Below, piece after piece: positions 22,431-37,318 of a stretch of DNA of 64,000 nucleotides (within the stretch, counting starts at the first letter, position 1; each line of letters starts with the position of its first letter). The notes beneath the pieces are model-generated. The model did no database searches and was not told the DNA's origin. It saw only the letters and a program-made list of their open reading frames with translations. Origin of the DNA: Saccopteryx bilineata. Its lineage: Eukaryota > Chordata > Mammalia > Chiroptera > Emballonuridae. Location: NCBI RefSeq assembly GCF_036850765.1, contig NC_089491.1, forward strand, positions 187,219,520 to 187,283,519. The letters are read 5' to 3'. A program made the position numbers and the translations under genes.

Positions 22431-23620
22431 TTATTCTTAAAATTCTATGATTCCTACTACTTTCAGAGAAGTGTCCCGCTGTTCCTTTCCCGTGGCAGTG
22501 GTTACAGATCTCCCCAGCCACTTGAATATTCATATCAAAATGACTGTGTGATTACATCTTTTTAATACTAGTTTTTTTGGTAAGTCTCAAATTATAGTGC
22601 CATATGAAGGCTGGTTAAGTCCCACATTTATCAGTTTCTGTTGCATTCTTTAGTGATTTATTTCTAGAAAGCTTTAAAATGATTACAGAGTGTTCCCAGT
22701 GATTTGTTTGAATGTGACTTTGTAGTCTTGGCCAGTGTGTCTTATAAAATATGATTCTTGGCTGAGATTATTTTCAGTTTGTTGATGTTATATTTGTTCT
22801 GTAGCTATGCCAGAAATTTACTCCTTTTAATAGTGTCCATATTGTTTATCCGTCATCGGAAATATAAGAATCTTTCTGAAAATTTGGTTTTATTCTGTAG
22901 CCATGATCCTACCCAGAAATAGTAAGTTTTCTGGTCAGCTCACTAAGGTACTGTTTGGTGATCTACCTCATGGCTTAAAAAGAATGAGTGCATTTGCCAA
23001 AGGGAGCCCTTTAGTCATTCTCAGCTGTGGTATATTTCTGAGGAAGTATGTATGGTAGAGGGGGTTCATCCCATTCTCTGTCTTCAGATGAAGTTTAGGG
23101 AGTGAACTCAGTTTTTTGAGCATTTCCGCCGTTTATTTTTGTAACAGTAAGGGTGAAGCACTGGGAAGTGCTTGGTCCTATCTGCCAGAGCAGTTTCAGT
23201 GGTTGAATTATCTCTGGCAACTGAGCATGTTTCATTTTAAAGCTCTTCAAAGTTCAGTAATCTTGGTAGAACCTCATAGAAACTATAGCATGTAATTCTT
23301 CTTTAAAGTCACCATATTATTAGATACAGAATTTGGGATAGGTGCATTGCTTTAATGGTCTTCATACTATTTAAAGAGGTCCTTTTACCACTGTCATTAC
23401 ATTAACTTTATGATGTGGCCCAAGGACTTTGCTAGGAAGAGACTTAATCCTGAGGAGGCACTTACATCAGCAGGGAAAAGTTTCTGTGAGATATAATCCC
23501 AACCCACTCTTTCCTTGTCTACAGCCTCTTTCTTGGATGCTTTGGAGGATGTAATAGTTTGGCTATACGGAACCTGCTCTTAAGCTTTAAGCCGGCCCAG
23601 CCACACATGAAATGGTCTGA
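22431..23620. other. Unique non-coding DNA
   Basis: No repeat or exon recognised. Confidence 0.45.
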
Positions 23621-23624
23621 TGCT

Positions 23625-23830
23625 GTGGTAGGGCATGGGTTCTGGGAGTCAGGAAGACCTGAATTAAAAATCTCTACTCTGATATTGAATAACTATAGAC
23701 TTGATTAAGCTATTTAACAAGTTCCTTATCTGTAAAAATAAGGATAGTATTACCGAACTTGTAGTTATATCAAATGAGGTAATATATTTGTGATCTTTCT
23801 GTCTAGTAGGTTTTCAGTAAATGAATTTTC
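23625..23830 (+). repeat. MIR SINE relic, sense
   Basis: MIR-like series: GGTTCTGGGAGTCAGGAAGACC, TTAACAAGTTCCTTATCTG, AATAAGGATAGTATTACC, AAATGAGGTAATATATTTGTG and GTAGGTTTTCAGTAAATG. Strongly diverged. Confidence 0.7.
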
Positions 23831-24157
23831 TTTCTTCCTCTGTATTTCTCAATATTTTCTGGCAGTTGTGGAAATATCTTGCACCCATCCATTCAGAGGT
23901 GTTTTGCAAGGATCATTTTAGTCTTACCTCAACTCTCCCCTAAGAATGTAAATTTGGAGAGGTGTATAGTGAAGCAGGCCAGTTCATCTGTTAATGATGA
24001 ATTAAGAAAGAGGAGGATGGTATTTGAGTAATCAGAAAACAATATCTTAAAATAACCAAAGATTATTTTTAAAATGTTTACATTTTTTATAGCTTAATGA
24101 TGCTAATTAAAGTTATGTTGTTATTGACAAGTACTTTTTATTTATACCTGTCTCTAG

Positions 24158-24794
<637 letters not shown>

Positions 24795-25217
24795 TAAAAT
24801 AATAGAGATATAAAAATGCTGCTTGCCTGATGTCTTGCCTGAAAGATAACATTGTAGTATCTATGTGTGTGTGTTAATACCATTTGTAAAGATTGTATAT
24901 ACCCAGATTCCTGGATTTGAACTTAGAGTTGAGTTGTGCAGCCTCTGCAGGGCAGTGAGGGACTTGGAGTTTTGAAACTTTAGTTATGTCACCTCCTTCA
25001 GGTTTGCTCATCCAGAGATTAGTTTTAAGAATTTTCTATAGGTCTTTCTGTAAATAAAAAATTAATAAGCACATTAAACAGTAATAGTACATAGTGTTAT
25101 AGAATAAGAGTTTGATCAAATACCTTTCTAAAAGCTGGCATATTTCTCACTAATTATTTTGATCACTTTATCTACCCTTGGTGTAAATTTCAGACATTAA
25201 TCAGAATGTGTTTTTCT

Positions 25218-25429
25218 GCACCTGACCTGTGGTGGCGCAGTGGATAAAGCGTCGACCTGGAAATGCTGAGGTCGCCGGTTCGAAACCCTGGGCTTGCCTG
25301 GTCAAGGCACATATGGGAGTTGATGCTTCCAGCTCCTCCCCCTTCTCTCTCTCTGTCTCTCTTTCTCTCTCTCTCTCTCTCTCTCCTTTCTAAAAATGAA
25401 TAAATAAATAAATTAATTAAAAAAAAAAA
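25218..25429 (+). mobile_element. tRNA-derived bat SINE, sense, young
   Basis: Head CCTGACCTGTGGTGGCGCAG, B-box-like GGTTCGAAACCC, (CT)n, then an (AAAT)n and A-rich tail. A perfect 15-bp duplication AGAATGTGTTTTTCT lies at 25203-25217 and 25430-25444. Confidence 0.96.
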
Positions 25430-25550
25430 AGAATGTGTTTTTCTTTATAACTGATCCTCTACCTTAGAGTTTAAAGCCTGACCAGATTAGTTCCCCCTAA
25501 GTCCAGTGATCTTTGTGAACATATTGAAGAAAGCTTCCAGGCTCTGGCCA

Positions 25551-25745
25551 GGTAGCTCAGTTGGTTAGAGCATTGTCCCGATACACCCAGGTTACGGGTT
25601 CAGTCCCCCGTCAGGGCAAGAATCAATCAGTGAATGTGTAGTACAACAAATCAATGTTTTTTCCCCCTCTCTCTTTTTCTTTCTCTCCCTCTATCCCCTT
25701 ATAAAATCAATTAATAAAAAACAATCCACCCCCCCTAAAAAAAAA
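25551..25745 (+). mobile_element. VES SINE, sense, older subfamily
   Basis: Contains GGCCAGGTAGCTCAGTTGG, TTAGAGCATTGTCCCGATAC and GGTTCAGTCCCCCGTCAGGG, then AAGAATCAATCAGTGAATG and CT- and A-rich ends. The A and B boxes are recognisable as tRNA-derived, but the promoter bases have decayed. Confidence 0.88.
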
Positions 25746-25997
25746 CAAAACCCTTCCACCACCTGCTGTGCTTTGGTCTTCGCATAGACAGTCTTCCTTT
25801 ACTCTTACTGGTAGTGTGCAAAGTGTGACTTTACTGTGCACTCCTAAACTAGATGGGAAGGTCTGTTTCTCTTCTTACCCCTGCTTCTGTTTGTTTACAC
25901 AGGTACCTGGGGTAGCCATGGTGTTTTGATCACCTCTCACAGCTTAAATACTTATATAGACTGTTACAGATTTGCCTCATTTGGGGAACATATTACC

Positions 25998-26176
25998 CAG
26001 AGGTGGATTAAGGTCGGTTGAGGCCCCAGGCACAGAAGAAAATATTGGGCTCCTTTTTTTGGGGGGGGGGCGTTCCTTACATTAGAAAAAAGTGTAAAGT
26101 TGGGGTTTTGCGGGGCCCTTTAGAAGTCGGGGCCAAGGGCGCGTGCCCAGTGTGCCTGCCATTAAATCCGCCTCTG
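25998..26176. mobile_element. Non-autonomous hAT miniature element, third family
   Basis: Termini CAGAGGTGGATTAAGG and TTAAATCCGCCTCTG are inverted repeats. A perfect 8-bp duplication ATATTACC lies at 25990-25997 and 26177-26184. 179 bp, with a G-run in the middle. Non-coding. Confidence 0.93.
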
Positions 26177-26569
26177 ATATTACCATTCATTTCAACTTTA
26201 TAACTTCTAAAAATATTTAAAAGAGAGAGTAAGGTCTTAAAATAGATATTTAAAGGAGTTTTAAAATAGCTGGAATGGTATCTTCCTTTATGAAGAGCCC
26301 TGTAACTTTTTATCAGGAGGTTGATTTGCAAATGTGGAAGTCCCTGTGGCAGCAGTAGGGAGGACAGATTGGAGATGGGCATAGATTGCAGGTAGATGAG
26401 GAGTCTGACCAGGAGGCTGTTGCAGTTGTCTAGCCAAATGATGAGGACCTGCGCTAAGGCATTTGTTATTTGGCTAGTGAACAAATGGGTAGATTTTTGA
26501 GAGATGATTAAGAGGGGTATAATAGCATTATGGCTGGTAGTTTAAAGGGACAAGGGAGATGGACAAGTT

Positions 26570-27320
26570 TTATGACTCGCCAATTCCAGGCTTGAATTGA
26601 AGAAGTATACAGTTACTTCTGACACTGATTACACAAAATTTGGCCAAACTTTATATAAGTTAATGTCAGTTTTCCGCAAGACTGCCCAACTTGAGATCCT
26701 AGCTGCAGACTTTGGGGTCCCCAAGTCACTCTCACATCTGATCAGCTGGCTATAAATTTAGGGCTTCTCATTACTCCTCAGGTTCAGAATTCTCTAGAAT
26801 GGCTCACAAAATTTAAGAAAGCAGTATACTTAAGATTGCAGTTTTACTACAGTAAAAGGAAGTCACTCAGAATTAGCCAAAGGAAGAAACGCATAGGGCA
26901 AGCTCTGGAGAATGCTGACAGTAAAATGTCTGTGTCCTCCCCCCTGGAGTTGGGATGCTCTTTGCTCTTAGTCCAGGAAGTGTTGCCAGCAGGGAAGCTC
27001 ACCCATGCTTCACTGTCCAGTTTTGATTTGGGTTTTATTTCATAGTCATTATTGACTGGATCATTGTCCAGGTGTCTCAATTTCCAGTACCACCTTCCTT
27101 TCCCCAGAGCCCCAATCCTCTAATCACATGGTTGGTTTTTTCAAGCAAGGCCAGCCCCCTTTCTGAGTCTTCCTATTAGCATAACTGATATAGGGCCCAC
27201 CATGAGTCATCTCATTAGCATAAAATTTCAGGGCTCAACATGGATAACAAAGACACTCCTGACAGTTGGGAGAGTCCAATGATTTAGAGTCTTCCTTTCA
27301 AAAACTGGGGTAAAAGGGCA
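26570..27320 (-). repeat. Possible ancient LTR remnant
   Basis: A moderately GC-richer block that begins near ACTCGCCAATTCCAGGC and contains CATTGTCCAGGTGTCTCAATTTC and TAATCACATGGTTGG. The style resembles old ERVL-type LTRs in antisense, but I cannot fix its ends or a target duplication. Short ORFs on both strands here look accidental. Confidence 0.35.
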
Positions 27321-28168
27321 GCCCAAATTACTTATTATATAGGGTACAGTGAACTGAGAAAAGGAACAGGTTTAAATAGAAACAAAATATGTTTAGGTAA
27401 ATGTTCAGTGGGTAATTGGAAATAGAAGTCTGGAGTTTAGTTTAAGTTAAAATAGTGAGATATAAGTGATGGTTGATAATATGTGCATGGATGAAATTGT
27501 TCGAGGAGTTTTTAAAGGGAAAAGACAGAATTGCAAAAAAAATACGGTGTTAACTATGCATCTGAGCTCCCATTAGAAGTGGCTACTGAAGTCAGTATTT
27601 AAGTATTCATTAGTCTTCAAGACTAGAAGATTAGTGTTCTCAAATAACTTTTTACTCCTTATTGATTTATTTTTTAGAATAACTTTCTGCTTATTTATTT
27701 TCAAAGGTGAGAAGTAACCACAATTTAGTTTTTAGTCACTCTTTCATTAGCAACAATATTTTATGTAAACTATTATCTAGCACATTATACTGATAAAATG
27801 CTAATTTGATTATGCCAGAATCACCACTAGATTTTAGTTTCTGTATTAACTGATAAATGGATCTTCATTTTTGATTAAAAGCTGTTTATTATAAGTGTGT
27901 TGTGGAAGATAGATTTGTTCTTTCATTTTGTTTACACAGAGTGTCATGCTTAAGCGGTATTTAAGACTATGCATATTTATCTTCTGCCAGGTTTACGAAA
28001 GTGGGAAAATGGGGTAGGTTGTTTCAAAATGTTTCAGAAGATTGCTTGTTGTCAAGGCCCTTTGTTAGCCCATCTCTGAGTTCCTGATTTGAGACATTTT
28101 GTAAAATCACTCATTTTTTTCTATCTAAAAAATGATACAGGAAAATTTTCTTGTGTGTTAATAGCTGA

Positions 28169-29192
<1,024 letters not shown>

Positions 29193-29521
29193 TGATATTT
29201 AATTACTGTCTCAAAACTGTTCTGTTTCTTTTTTGAGCTTTGTGTAGATTAATAATTTGGAACTTATGAGTGAATGGACTGGAAGGCAGCCTGAAGGTAT
29301 CCGTAACCATCTGTCTACTCAGTTATTTGTTTATTTGTTCGTGCACTCAGAAAGCACTTATTATATACTTGTTATGAATTTCAGGTTGTGAGGGTACAAA
29401 GAAAATGAATGCCATGGCCTTTGAGGAATTTATTACTTAGAGCAAAGGTTCTAGAGATGTGGTCTGGAGTCCCAGGGGTCTTTGAGATCCTTTCAGCAGT
29501 CTGCAAGGGCTAAACTATTTT

Positions 29522-29718
29522 ATTTTTCATTTTTTTAAAGATTTTATTTATTGATTTTATGGGGGGAGGAGGGGAATGAGAAGTATAGTACTTGCTTCAC
29601 TCTAGCTGTTCATTGGTTACTTGTCGTATGTGCCTGACAGGGAAAGCCAGGGTTTCAAACCAGTGACCTCAGTGTTCCACATCAGTACTCTGTCCACTGT
29701 GCCACCACAGGCCAGACA
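29522..29718 (-). mobile_element. tRNA-derived bat SINE, antisense
   Basis: T-rich start, GGGGGGAGGAGGGGAATGAG, and a head ending CCACCACAGGCCAGAC. The duplication AAACTATTTT lies at 29512-29521 and 29719-29728. Confidence 0.9.
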
Positions 29719-30109
29719 AAACTATTTTCGTAATGGTATCAAGACATGCTTTATCTTTTTTACTCTCATTGTCTTACAAGTGTACAGTGGGGTTTTTCAG
29801 AGGCTACAAAACATGTGGGATATAATAGGTAGAAAGCAGAAGCAGACATGAAAATCAGAGTCAGACATTGCAGAGATTTGCAAAAATGTAAAAACAAAAG
29901 CACTCTTACTAATTTTTTTGGCTTAGAAAAATCATAGTTATTTTTAATAATAATATCTGATTTACATGAACAAATAATGAATTATTGTCACTTTAAAATG
30001 AATTAATATTTTTGAAAAGTCTCAGTTTTAATTTCTGATGATAAATATTGATAGATGTACTTCACACACACAAAAGTTTCGTAGAATTAAATAAATTTTG
30101 GCCCTGGCT

Positions 30110-30445
30110 GATTGGCTCAATGAATAAACCATTGGCCCAGCATATGGACATCCTGGGTTTGATTCCCAGTTAGGACGCACAGGAGAAGTGACCATTTGCT
30201 TTCCTCTCCCTCCCCTTTCCCTGCCCCCTTTTCTCTTCCCACAACCAGTGGCTCAGTTGGTTCAAGTGTCAGCCCCGGATGCTGAGGATGGCTCGTTGGT
30301 CTGGGCATCAGCCTCAGGCACTAAAAATAGCTCAGTAAATTCAAGTATCGGCCCAGATGGGCGTTGCCAGGTGGATCCCAGTCAGTGTGCCTGTGGGAGT
30401 CTATCTCACTATCTCCCTTCCTCGTACTTACATTTAAAAAAATAA
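30110..30445 (+). mobile_element. VES SINE, sense, old copy
   Basis: Begins GGCCCTGGCTGATTGGCTCA and carries GGGTTTGATTCCCAGTTAGG, a CT-rich tract and CCAGGTGGATCCCAGTCAG. Same layout as 40692-41052, with many substitutions. Confidence 0.85.
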
Positions 30446-31602
30446 TTTTAAAAATTAAAAATAGTTAAATAATTTTTAAGGATATATCAAGATCCTGAAA
30501 CCAAAAAGTTTGAGAACCACTAACCTAGATGGGAAGTAGGCAACTTAACAGACAATTACAAATCATTATAATTTCTGTGTTAACTAAACTCTGGGCATAG
30601 TGAAAATATAGGAGAGGTACCACCCAGACAAAAGGAGTCATGGCAGGGAATAGCCAAATTGGACTTTGAAGCATTAGTCTAAGTTATTCAGACAGAGAAG
30701 AAAAGGCAATGGGGAGCCATTGAAAGAAGAAAGTTTTGAGCTCGGAGCTGCTCTTTAGAGACATATTATTCTGGTACTTGTGTGGTAAACAGTAGGCTAT
30801 TTAAGCAAACAATGAGAAAAAATAAAATCTGGTAACACATATACAGAATGTTTTAAAACAGCTATGATTCTCCACCAACCATGGATATATATTGAATACT
30901 TATAATAGGTATTGTATACAATGCCAGATGCTGTAAGATAAATATAAAAATAAACTACAAGTCCTGTTTCTCAAAGATTTTGCTATTTTAACTTATATTG
31001 AAGTATGAGAGGAAGGAGTGGCTGTGTTATATGTTAGGGGATGGATATAGAAGAAAACACATTATATTTAAAAATATCAATGAATACTAATTTAGTTAGT
31101 TGAATTTCATTTAGGGGTATTTGTGACTGTAACTAATTATGAATTGGTCTACCTGATACTTTGTGACAATAATTCAAATAGTGGTTTAGTAATAATTTAT
31201 TAAGAAAATATCATACTGATCTGGGGTTCTTTAAATCAATTACTTTATCATGACAGGCTAGACACTCTGATAGTTGGTGGGTTTTTGACATATACCTTTT
31301 CACTGTATATTTTTCAGAGTTTTCATTATGTAACCGGAAGATTTTTATTTTAAAAATTTAATTCTAGAAAAAGTAGATTCTAGGTACATATGCTTTGTTT
31401 GGTATAAAAAGAAATGGTGTTTTCAGTAATTATTAGGTTCATTTTTAAATTTCATGTTTAATTTTTATGAATCACTTAGAAGTTTGAAGGACAAAACTAT
31501 TACAATATAACCTACCTTTCAAAATTATGATTACATGCTAGTATATGAAGTAAATCTGAACCCCCTTGTGTTCCCTCAAGAAAAATCAAATAAATTATAG
31601 TA
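30446..31602 (+). other. Unique intronic DNA
   Basis: AT-rich sequence without recognisable exon or repeat. Confidence 0.45.
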
Positions 31603-31614
31603 AAAACAAAAATG

Positions 31615-34182
31615 ACTTTTTTGAGGAGGCAGGTTCAAGATGCGACAGAGTAGGTAGAAGTTGCACTCACCTCCTCCAGGTCCACATTGGAATTACAACT
31701 AAATTATAGAACAATAAACCTGAATAATCAACTGAAGACTAGTCTTATAACTATGGATCTACATAAGAAGCCACACTGAGACTGATAGGAAAGGCAGAGG
31801 TGCGAAATGGGCTGACCCTGCACCCACATACAGTTGAGGATCTGGCAGGATATCTTAGCTGCAAAGGTTCCCCCTGAGGAGTGGGAGCTCTCAGTCCAAT
31901 GCCTGGCTCCCCGGGCTAGGGCATAGATCCTGGGAAGAGGAGCCCACATAACATCTGGCTGTGAAAATACTATAAGCCAGGAAAAGACAGGAGTTTGTTA
32001 GAAACCCAGGCACCCTCTTAAAGGACCAGTGCACAAAATCTTGTCTGCGACCACTCACCCTAGGCTCTGACAGAGGGATGGTAGCTCAGAGCAGACTGGT
32101 ATTATATAGGGAGTGTGTGGTTGTGTGGTTTCGGAGTGAAGGCTGGAGGGACAGCTACCAGTATCCCTGTGCTGAGTCCCTCTCCTACACTGCTCATAGA
32201 TACCGTCTTTCCTGAGTCTTGAGCATTCCCCTCCATATGGCATCAGCCTGGGGGAATGTACTAGCCCCACCTTGCTGCCTCTCTTTGGCCCTACTCTGCT
32301 GAGCACTCGCCCTGCAGAGGAATTAGCTAGCAGCAGCCAGCCTGGGCTTGTGTTATTGACTTTCTTAGAAGGCTTGTGAGGAGGTCCAGGCAAACTTGGG
32401 GTGTCAGAGATGAGACGTTAAACGGGGAAGACTGAGTGGATTGTTCAACTGGCATCACCCCCACCCCCCACTGGCTTGAGGAGATCACTAGCCCAGGCTC
32501 CTGACTCATTCTGGCCCTACACTGCCAGGCTTGCATCCTATGGGAATTCCACTGGCTATTGCCAGCCTGGGCCTGCATTGTAGTCTTTCTTAAAAGGCTC
32601 TCAAGAAGGTCTGGGCAGATTTGGGTGTCAGAGATGCACAGTAAAAAACTGAGTTGTTTGTCTTTTGGGGTGAGGACATTTTTTCCACACGCCCCGACTG
32701 GTGCCACTGTTTCTTCCTATGCAGAGCCTCCCCTCCATATAAACAAATCTTTATCTATTTTAGCCTAATGAACTCTACTGGCCCCACCCTGATGACTCCC
32801 TAAGACCACATACCTCCACAAAGGGTCGCAGGCCTCAAGTGGGTGGAGGCTGGCTTTGGTGTGCCCTGAGACTTTTTTTTTTAAATTATTTATTTATTTA
32901 TTCATTCATTTTAGAGAGGGGAGAGAAAGGAAGAGAGAGAGACAGAGAGGGAGAGAGAGAGGAGAGAGAGACAGAGAGAGAAGGTGGGGAGGAGCTGGAA
33001 GCATCAACTCCCATATGTGCCTTGACCAGGCAAGCCCAGGGTTTCGAACCGGCGACCTCAGCATTTCCAGGTCGACGCTTTATCCACTGCGCCACCACAG
33101 GTCAGGCCATGCCCTGAGACTTTTGCTGAGTGGACTGAGAACCAGCACTGGCACTGAGTTTGAATCTGTATCAACTGGTGAGCACCAGTTACCCTTACCT
33201 GGTGATGCAGAACTTGTCTTATAAACCTGTGTGCTGCCAGAGGCTCTCCCATGGGCTGAGCCCAAAGGGCAGCTGGCAGGTGGAGGTAGATCTCAGGGTG
33301 CCTTGGGTCTTTTGCTGACCTGCCCCAGGCTTCATGCTGGTGGATGCTGCCCTTGGTATGCAACTTGGCCCTTCCCATGCATACCCAGGCCCAGCAGAGT
33401 CAGCCACCAACTGTGGATTGCTTTGTGGCTCCTAACAGGTGGCCTATGGCTGGACATAGTGCCTCACATTGACCTGTATTTGAAATTTCAAGATACCCCA
33501 GGACCAGCACATATAGTGATTGGCTTTAGACCATGACTTGATTAATTACACAAGTGGCACATCCAAAGGAAGATCTTGACAGGCACAGATATGCTGGGGC
33601 AAATTCAGTTTTGTGGGGTCAGCTCTGCACAGCAGCTTATACATTGTGGTTGGGGTCAGTCCTCACAGTTGGCCAGCTTAAGAGCCAATAGACAGCACAC
33701 AGCAGTCAAGACTAAACTACAACAGGAGGGCTCACATAACCCACAAAAGTGACATTCCTGGAGTACCTAACTCGGGTGATTAGGGACTACCACTGAGCCC
33801 ACAGTACACCTACTACATAAAGCCACTTGACTGAGACTGTCAAACATAGCAGTTTTACCTAATACCCCCCCCCCCAAAAAAAAACCCAAAACTCCAAATG
33901 AGGAGACAAACCTATCCCAAATGAAATAACTGGGGAAATTTTCAGAAAAAGAACTAAGTGAAATGAAGGCAGGCAATCTACCAGATAGAGAGTTTAAAAT
34001 TATGGTTATAAGGATGCTCAGGAACTTAGAACTTTAATAAAGAGATAGCAAGTATAAAAAAGAACACAGAAACCATTAAGAAGAATTGGTCAGAAATGTA
34101 GAATATATCAGAAATGCATACACAGTAAGGAATCAGTAACAGACTAGATAAATCAGAGGATCAGATCAGCAGTTTGGATGAG
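31615..34182 (+). repeat. First L1 head: 5' UTR plus 5' part of ORF1
   Basis: Begins about 31622 with GAGGAGGCAGGTTCAAGATG, runs through a 5' UTR containing a poly-C/poly-A tract (33867-33888), and enters ORF1 coding text near 33890-34180 (AACCATTAAGAAGAATTGG, GAATATATCAGAAATGC). It stops abruptly at 34182, in the coiled-coil part of ORF1, where the second head starts. Confidence 0.8.
32877..33109 (-). mobile_element. tRNA-derived bat SINE, antisense, young
   Basis: Poly-T, (ATTT)n, GAGAGA tract, and head ending CCACCACAGGTCAGGC. The exact 15-bp duplication TGCCCTGAGACTTTT lies at 32862-32876 and 33110-33124. Confidence 0.95.
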
Positions 34183-35930
34183 AGATCCAGGATGGTGGCA
34201 GAGTAGGTTCTCTTCCCAGGACCAAACTGGAATTATGACTAAATTTAAGAACAGTCATCCTGAAAAACCAATGCAAGACTAAATGAAGGGGAATCTTTAA
34301 CCAGGGATTCACAGAAGAAGCAACACTGAGTCTGGCAGGAAGAGCAGAGATGCAAAAACGGCTGTCCCCTCTCCCACAAGCAGCAGCCAAGGTTCTGGAA
34401 GGATATCTCAGCTTGTGTGGGCGGTGGTTAACCCTGAGAAGTGTGGGGCCTAAACCCTAAACTAGCTCCTCAGCCTAGAGCACCAGAGCTTAGAAGAGGT
34501 GCCCATATAGTATTCAGCTGTGAAATGCAGCAAGATTTCTGTCTGCCAGAGAAGACAGGAGTCCACAGAGACACAGGCACCTTCTTAAAGGACCAATGTC
34601 CAAAATATCATTCACACTACTTACCCTGGGCTCTGGTAGAGGGAGGGCTGAGCAGACTAAAGGCACATGAAGAGACTCTGAGGTTTGTAGTCCTTGGGAG
34701 AGACATAGTAGGGGACAGCCATCAGGACCCCTTTGCTGAGCCATTCTCCAATACAGTGTTCGCCATATTTTTTGGGAGAAATACTCCCATTCATTTGGCA
34801 TCAGCCTGGAGCAAAGCAACAGCCCTAACTTCAGGAATCTCTCTTGCTCTACTCTGCAGTGATTAGGCCCTGTTGAGGAGTCAGTGGCCTTAGCAGGGAG
34901 TAGAGGTCTAGACAGACTCAGGGAGTGACAGCAACTTGATTGTGTGGCTTTGAGGCAGGAGCTATTCTCCCCACTTTTCCAAGAATCAGACTGGTGCTTC
35001 TCCCTCACGGAAGATTCAGTAGAACTACTCTCCTGGTTGTTAGCAGACCAACTCTTTGGGCTCCAGAGACTCTGACTCCTAGAGACTCTGCCCTGCTGAG
35101 GTCTAAGGAAATATCTGGGATGGAATGAGACCTGGGCTCTGGGGTAGGGGCCACACTCACCACCATGGGAAGTGATGGGCACTTCCCCGACAGGGGAGAT
35201 CCACTAGCCCCATCATCCTGACCCTACCAGAGGCTCTTTCAGTGGCTAAGGCAAACAGGTAGCCAGAAGATGGAGATAGCCAGAGGCAGATATCAGGGTG
35301 CCTTGGGTCTTTTGCTGACCTTTCCTGAGGCCCAATGCTGGTGAAACCTGGTCTTAGTGTGCAGTTTAGTCCTTCTGTGCACTCCTAAGCCCAGCAGAGG
35401 CAGTCACAAACTGTGGATTGCTTGTAGCTCCAAACTGTTTGCTGAGGACCAGTCACAGGCAGTGTCTTAACACTGGCCTGCATTAGGTCCCCTCCCAGGG
35501 GACCCACAACCAACACACCCAGTGGCCAGCTTCAGATAACATCAGAGCAGGTTACAATTAGCTTTATAAATAGCATATAGAGGGAAAGTTCACCAGGCAC
35601 CAAACCCAGCTGAGGCAAATTCTGTTTCCTTTGGTTGTACCTGCACAGCAGCTCATACACATTGGTCAAGGTAGAGCCTCAAAATCAGCCAGCTTGAGAG
35701 TTGATCCCACATACAATGGGCCAATAGCAATTAAGATTCAATTTTTTAATAGGAGGGCCATGTAAACCACACAAGGGACATTCCTGGATCACATAGCCCA
35801 GGTGATCAAGGAGTCTGCACACTGGACTCAAAAGAACACCTACAACATAAAGCCAGCCCACAAAGACTTGGAATCATAGTGGATCTATCTAATACATAGA
35901 AAAAACACAATGAGGTAGCCAAAATGGGGA
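34183..35930 (+). repeat. Second L1 head: 5' UTR
   Basis: Opens with ATCCAGGATGGTGGCAGAG and parallels the first head phrase by phrase, for example GGGTGCCTTGGGTCTTTTGC at both 33298 and 35297. A long minus-strand frame (35182-34514, 222 codons) crosses it but has no recognisable domain and is GC-driven chance. Confidence 0.8.
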
Positions 35931-35939
35931 GATAAAGAA

Positions 35940-37040
35940 ACAGACCCCAAATGACAGAACAGGAGAAATCTCCAGGAAAAAAGCAAACTAAAATGGAGAT
36001 AAACAACTTATCAGACATGAAATTCAAAGTAATGGTTATACAAATGCTCAAGGAACAAAGTGAGAACTTTGACAAAGAGATAACAAGCATAAAAATAGCA
36101 TAAAAACTATAAAAAGGAACCTGTTAGAAATGAAGAATATAGCCTGACCTGTGGTGGAACAGTGGATCAAGCATCGACCTAGAATGCTGAGGTTGCCGGT
36201 TCAAAACCCTGGGCTTGCCCAGTCAAGGCACATATGGGAGTTGATGCTTCCTGCTCCTCTCCCTTCTCTTTGTTTCTCTCTGTCTCTCTTCTCTAAAATG
36301 AATAAATAAATAAAAATAAATTTAAAAAAAGAAATGAAGAATATAATTGCCAACATCAGGAATACATTGGAAGGAATAAACAGGTTGGATGAAGCAGAGG
36401 ATTGAATCAGTGATTTGGAAGGCAAGATAAGAAGAAAACACCCAATCAGAGAAGCAAAACAAAAAAATAATGAGGATAGTTTAGTAGGGGACCTTTGGGA
36501 CATGAAATACAACAACATTTGTATTATAGGGGTACCAGAAGGAGAGGAGAGAGCAAGAGATTGAGAACCTATTTGAAGAAATAATGAACAAAAATTTCCC
36601 TAAACTGGTAAAGAAAAAAGCACACAAGTCCATGAAGCACAGAGAGTCCCAAACAAGATGGACCCAAAGAGACCTATACCAAGACACATTATAATTAAAA
36701 TGGCAAAGGTTAAAGACAGAGAGAGAATCTTAAAAGAAAGAGAAAAGCAATTATATAGTTACTTATAAGGAAGCTCCCATAAGTCTGTGAGCTTATTTCT
36801 GGACAGAAACATTTCAGGCCAGAAGGGATTGACATGAAATATTCAAAGTGATAAAAGCAAGGACCTATTACCAAGACTTTACTCAGCAAGGCTATCAATT
36901 AAAATTAAAGGAGAAATAAAGAGCTTCCCAAAGAAGGAAAAGCTAAAGGAGTTTGTTACCACCAAACCAGTATTACAAGAAATGTAAATGGGCCTGTTTT
37001 AAGAAGAAGAAGGAGGAGAGGAGAAAGGAGGAAGAAACAC
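35940..37040 (+). pseudogene. L1 ORF1 remnant, sense, broken
   Basis: Coding text resumes with AAATGACAGAACAGGAGAAAT and continues through GTATTATAGGGGTACCAGAAG (the I-I-G-V-P-E-G motif of ORF1p) and an RNA-binding C-terminal part near 36600-36980. It is interrupted by the SINE at 36142-36329 and by several stops and frameshifts. Confidence 0.75.
36142..36329 (+). mobile_element. tRNA-derived bat SINE, sense
   Basis: Head GCCTGACCTGTGGTGGAACAG, GGTTCAAAACCC, CT tract and (AAAT)n tail. The exact 16-bp duplication AGAAATGAAGAATATA lies at 36126-36141 and 36330-36345. Confidence 0.95.
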
Positions 37041-37318
37041 AGGAACATGGTTAAAAGAATAAAATGGTAAATGCATGCCTATCAGTAATCACTTTAAATG
37101 TAAATAGCTTAAATACTCAAATCAAAAGACATGGGATAGCTGAATGGATAAGAAAGCAAGACCCACAGATATGCTGTCTACAAGAGATGCCTCAGAACAA
37201 AAGATACACACAGACTAAAAATAAAAGGATGAAAAAGAGATTTCATGGAAATAAAAGAAAAAGCTGGAGTAGCAATACCTATGTATGGCAGAATAGATAT
37301 TAAAACAAAGGTTATAGT

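Noticed and set aside
1..24157. Upstream KATNAL1 exons for the N-terminal microtubule-binding part
   Set aside because: I looked for splice-bounded frames matching the known N-terminal region and saw none that I could support.
26077..26484. A 135-codon minus-strand frame
   Set aside because: It crosses a hAT element and intron and has no recognisable motif.
32898..33117. Arg/Glu-rich and Ser/Leu-rich open frames
   Set aside because: They are translations of the GA-rich tract of an antisense SINE.
34514..35182. A 222-codon open frame on the minus strand
   Set aside because: It lies entirely in the sense L1 5' UTR, has no recognisable domain, and similar GC-driven frames appear in the other L1 5' UTRs.
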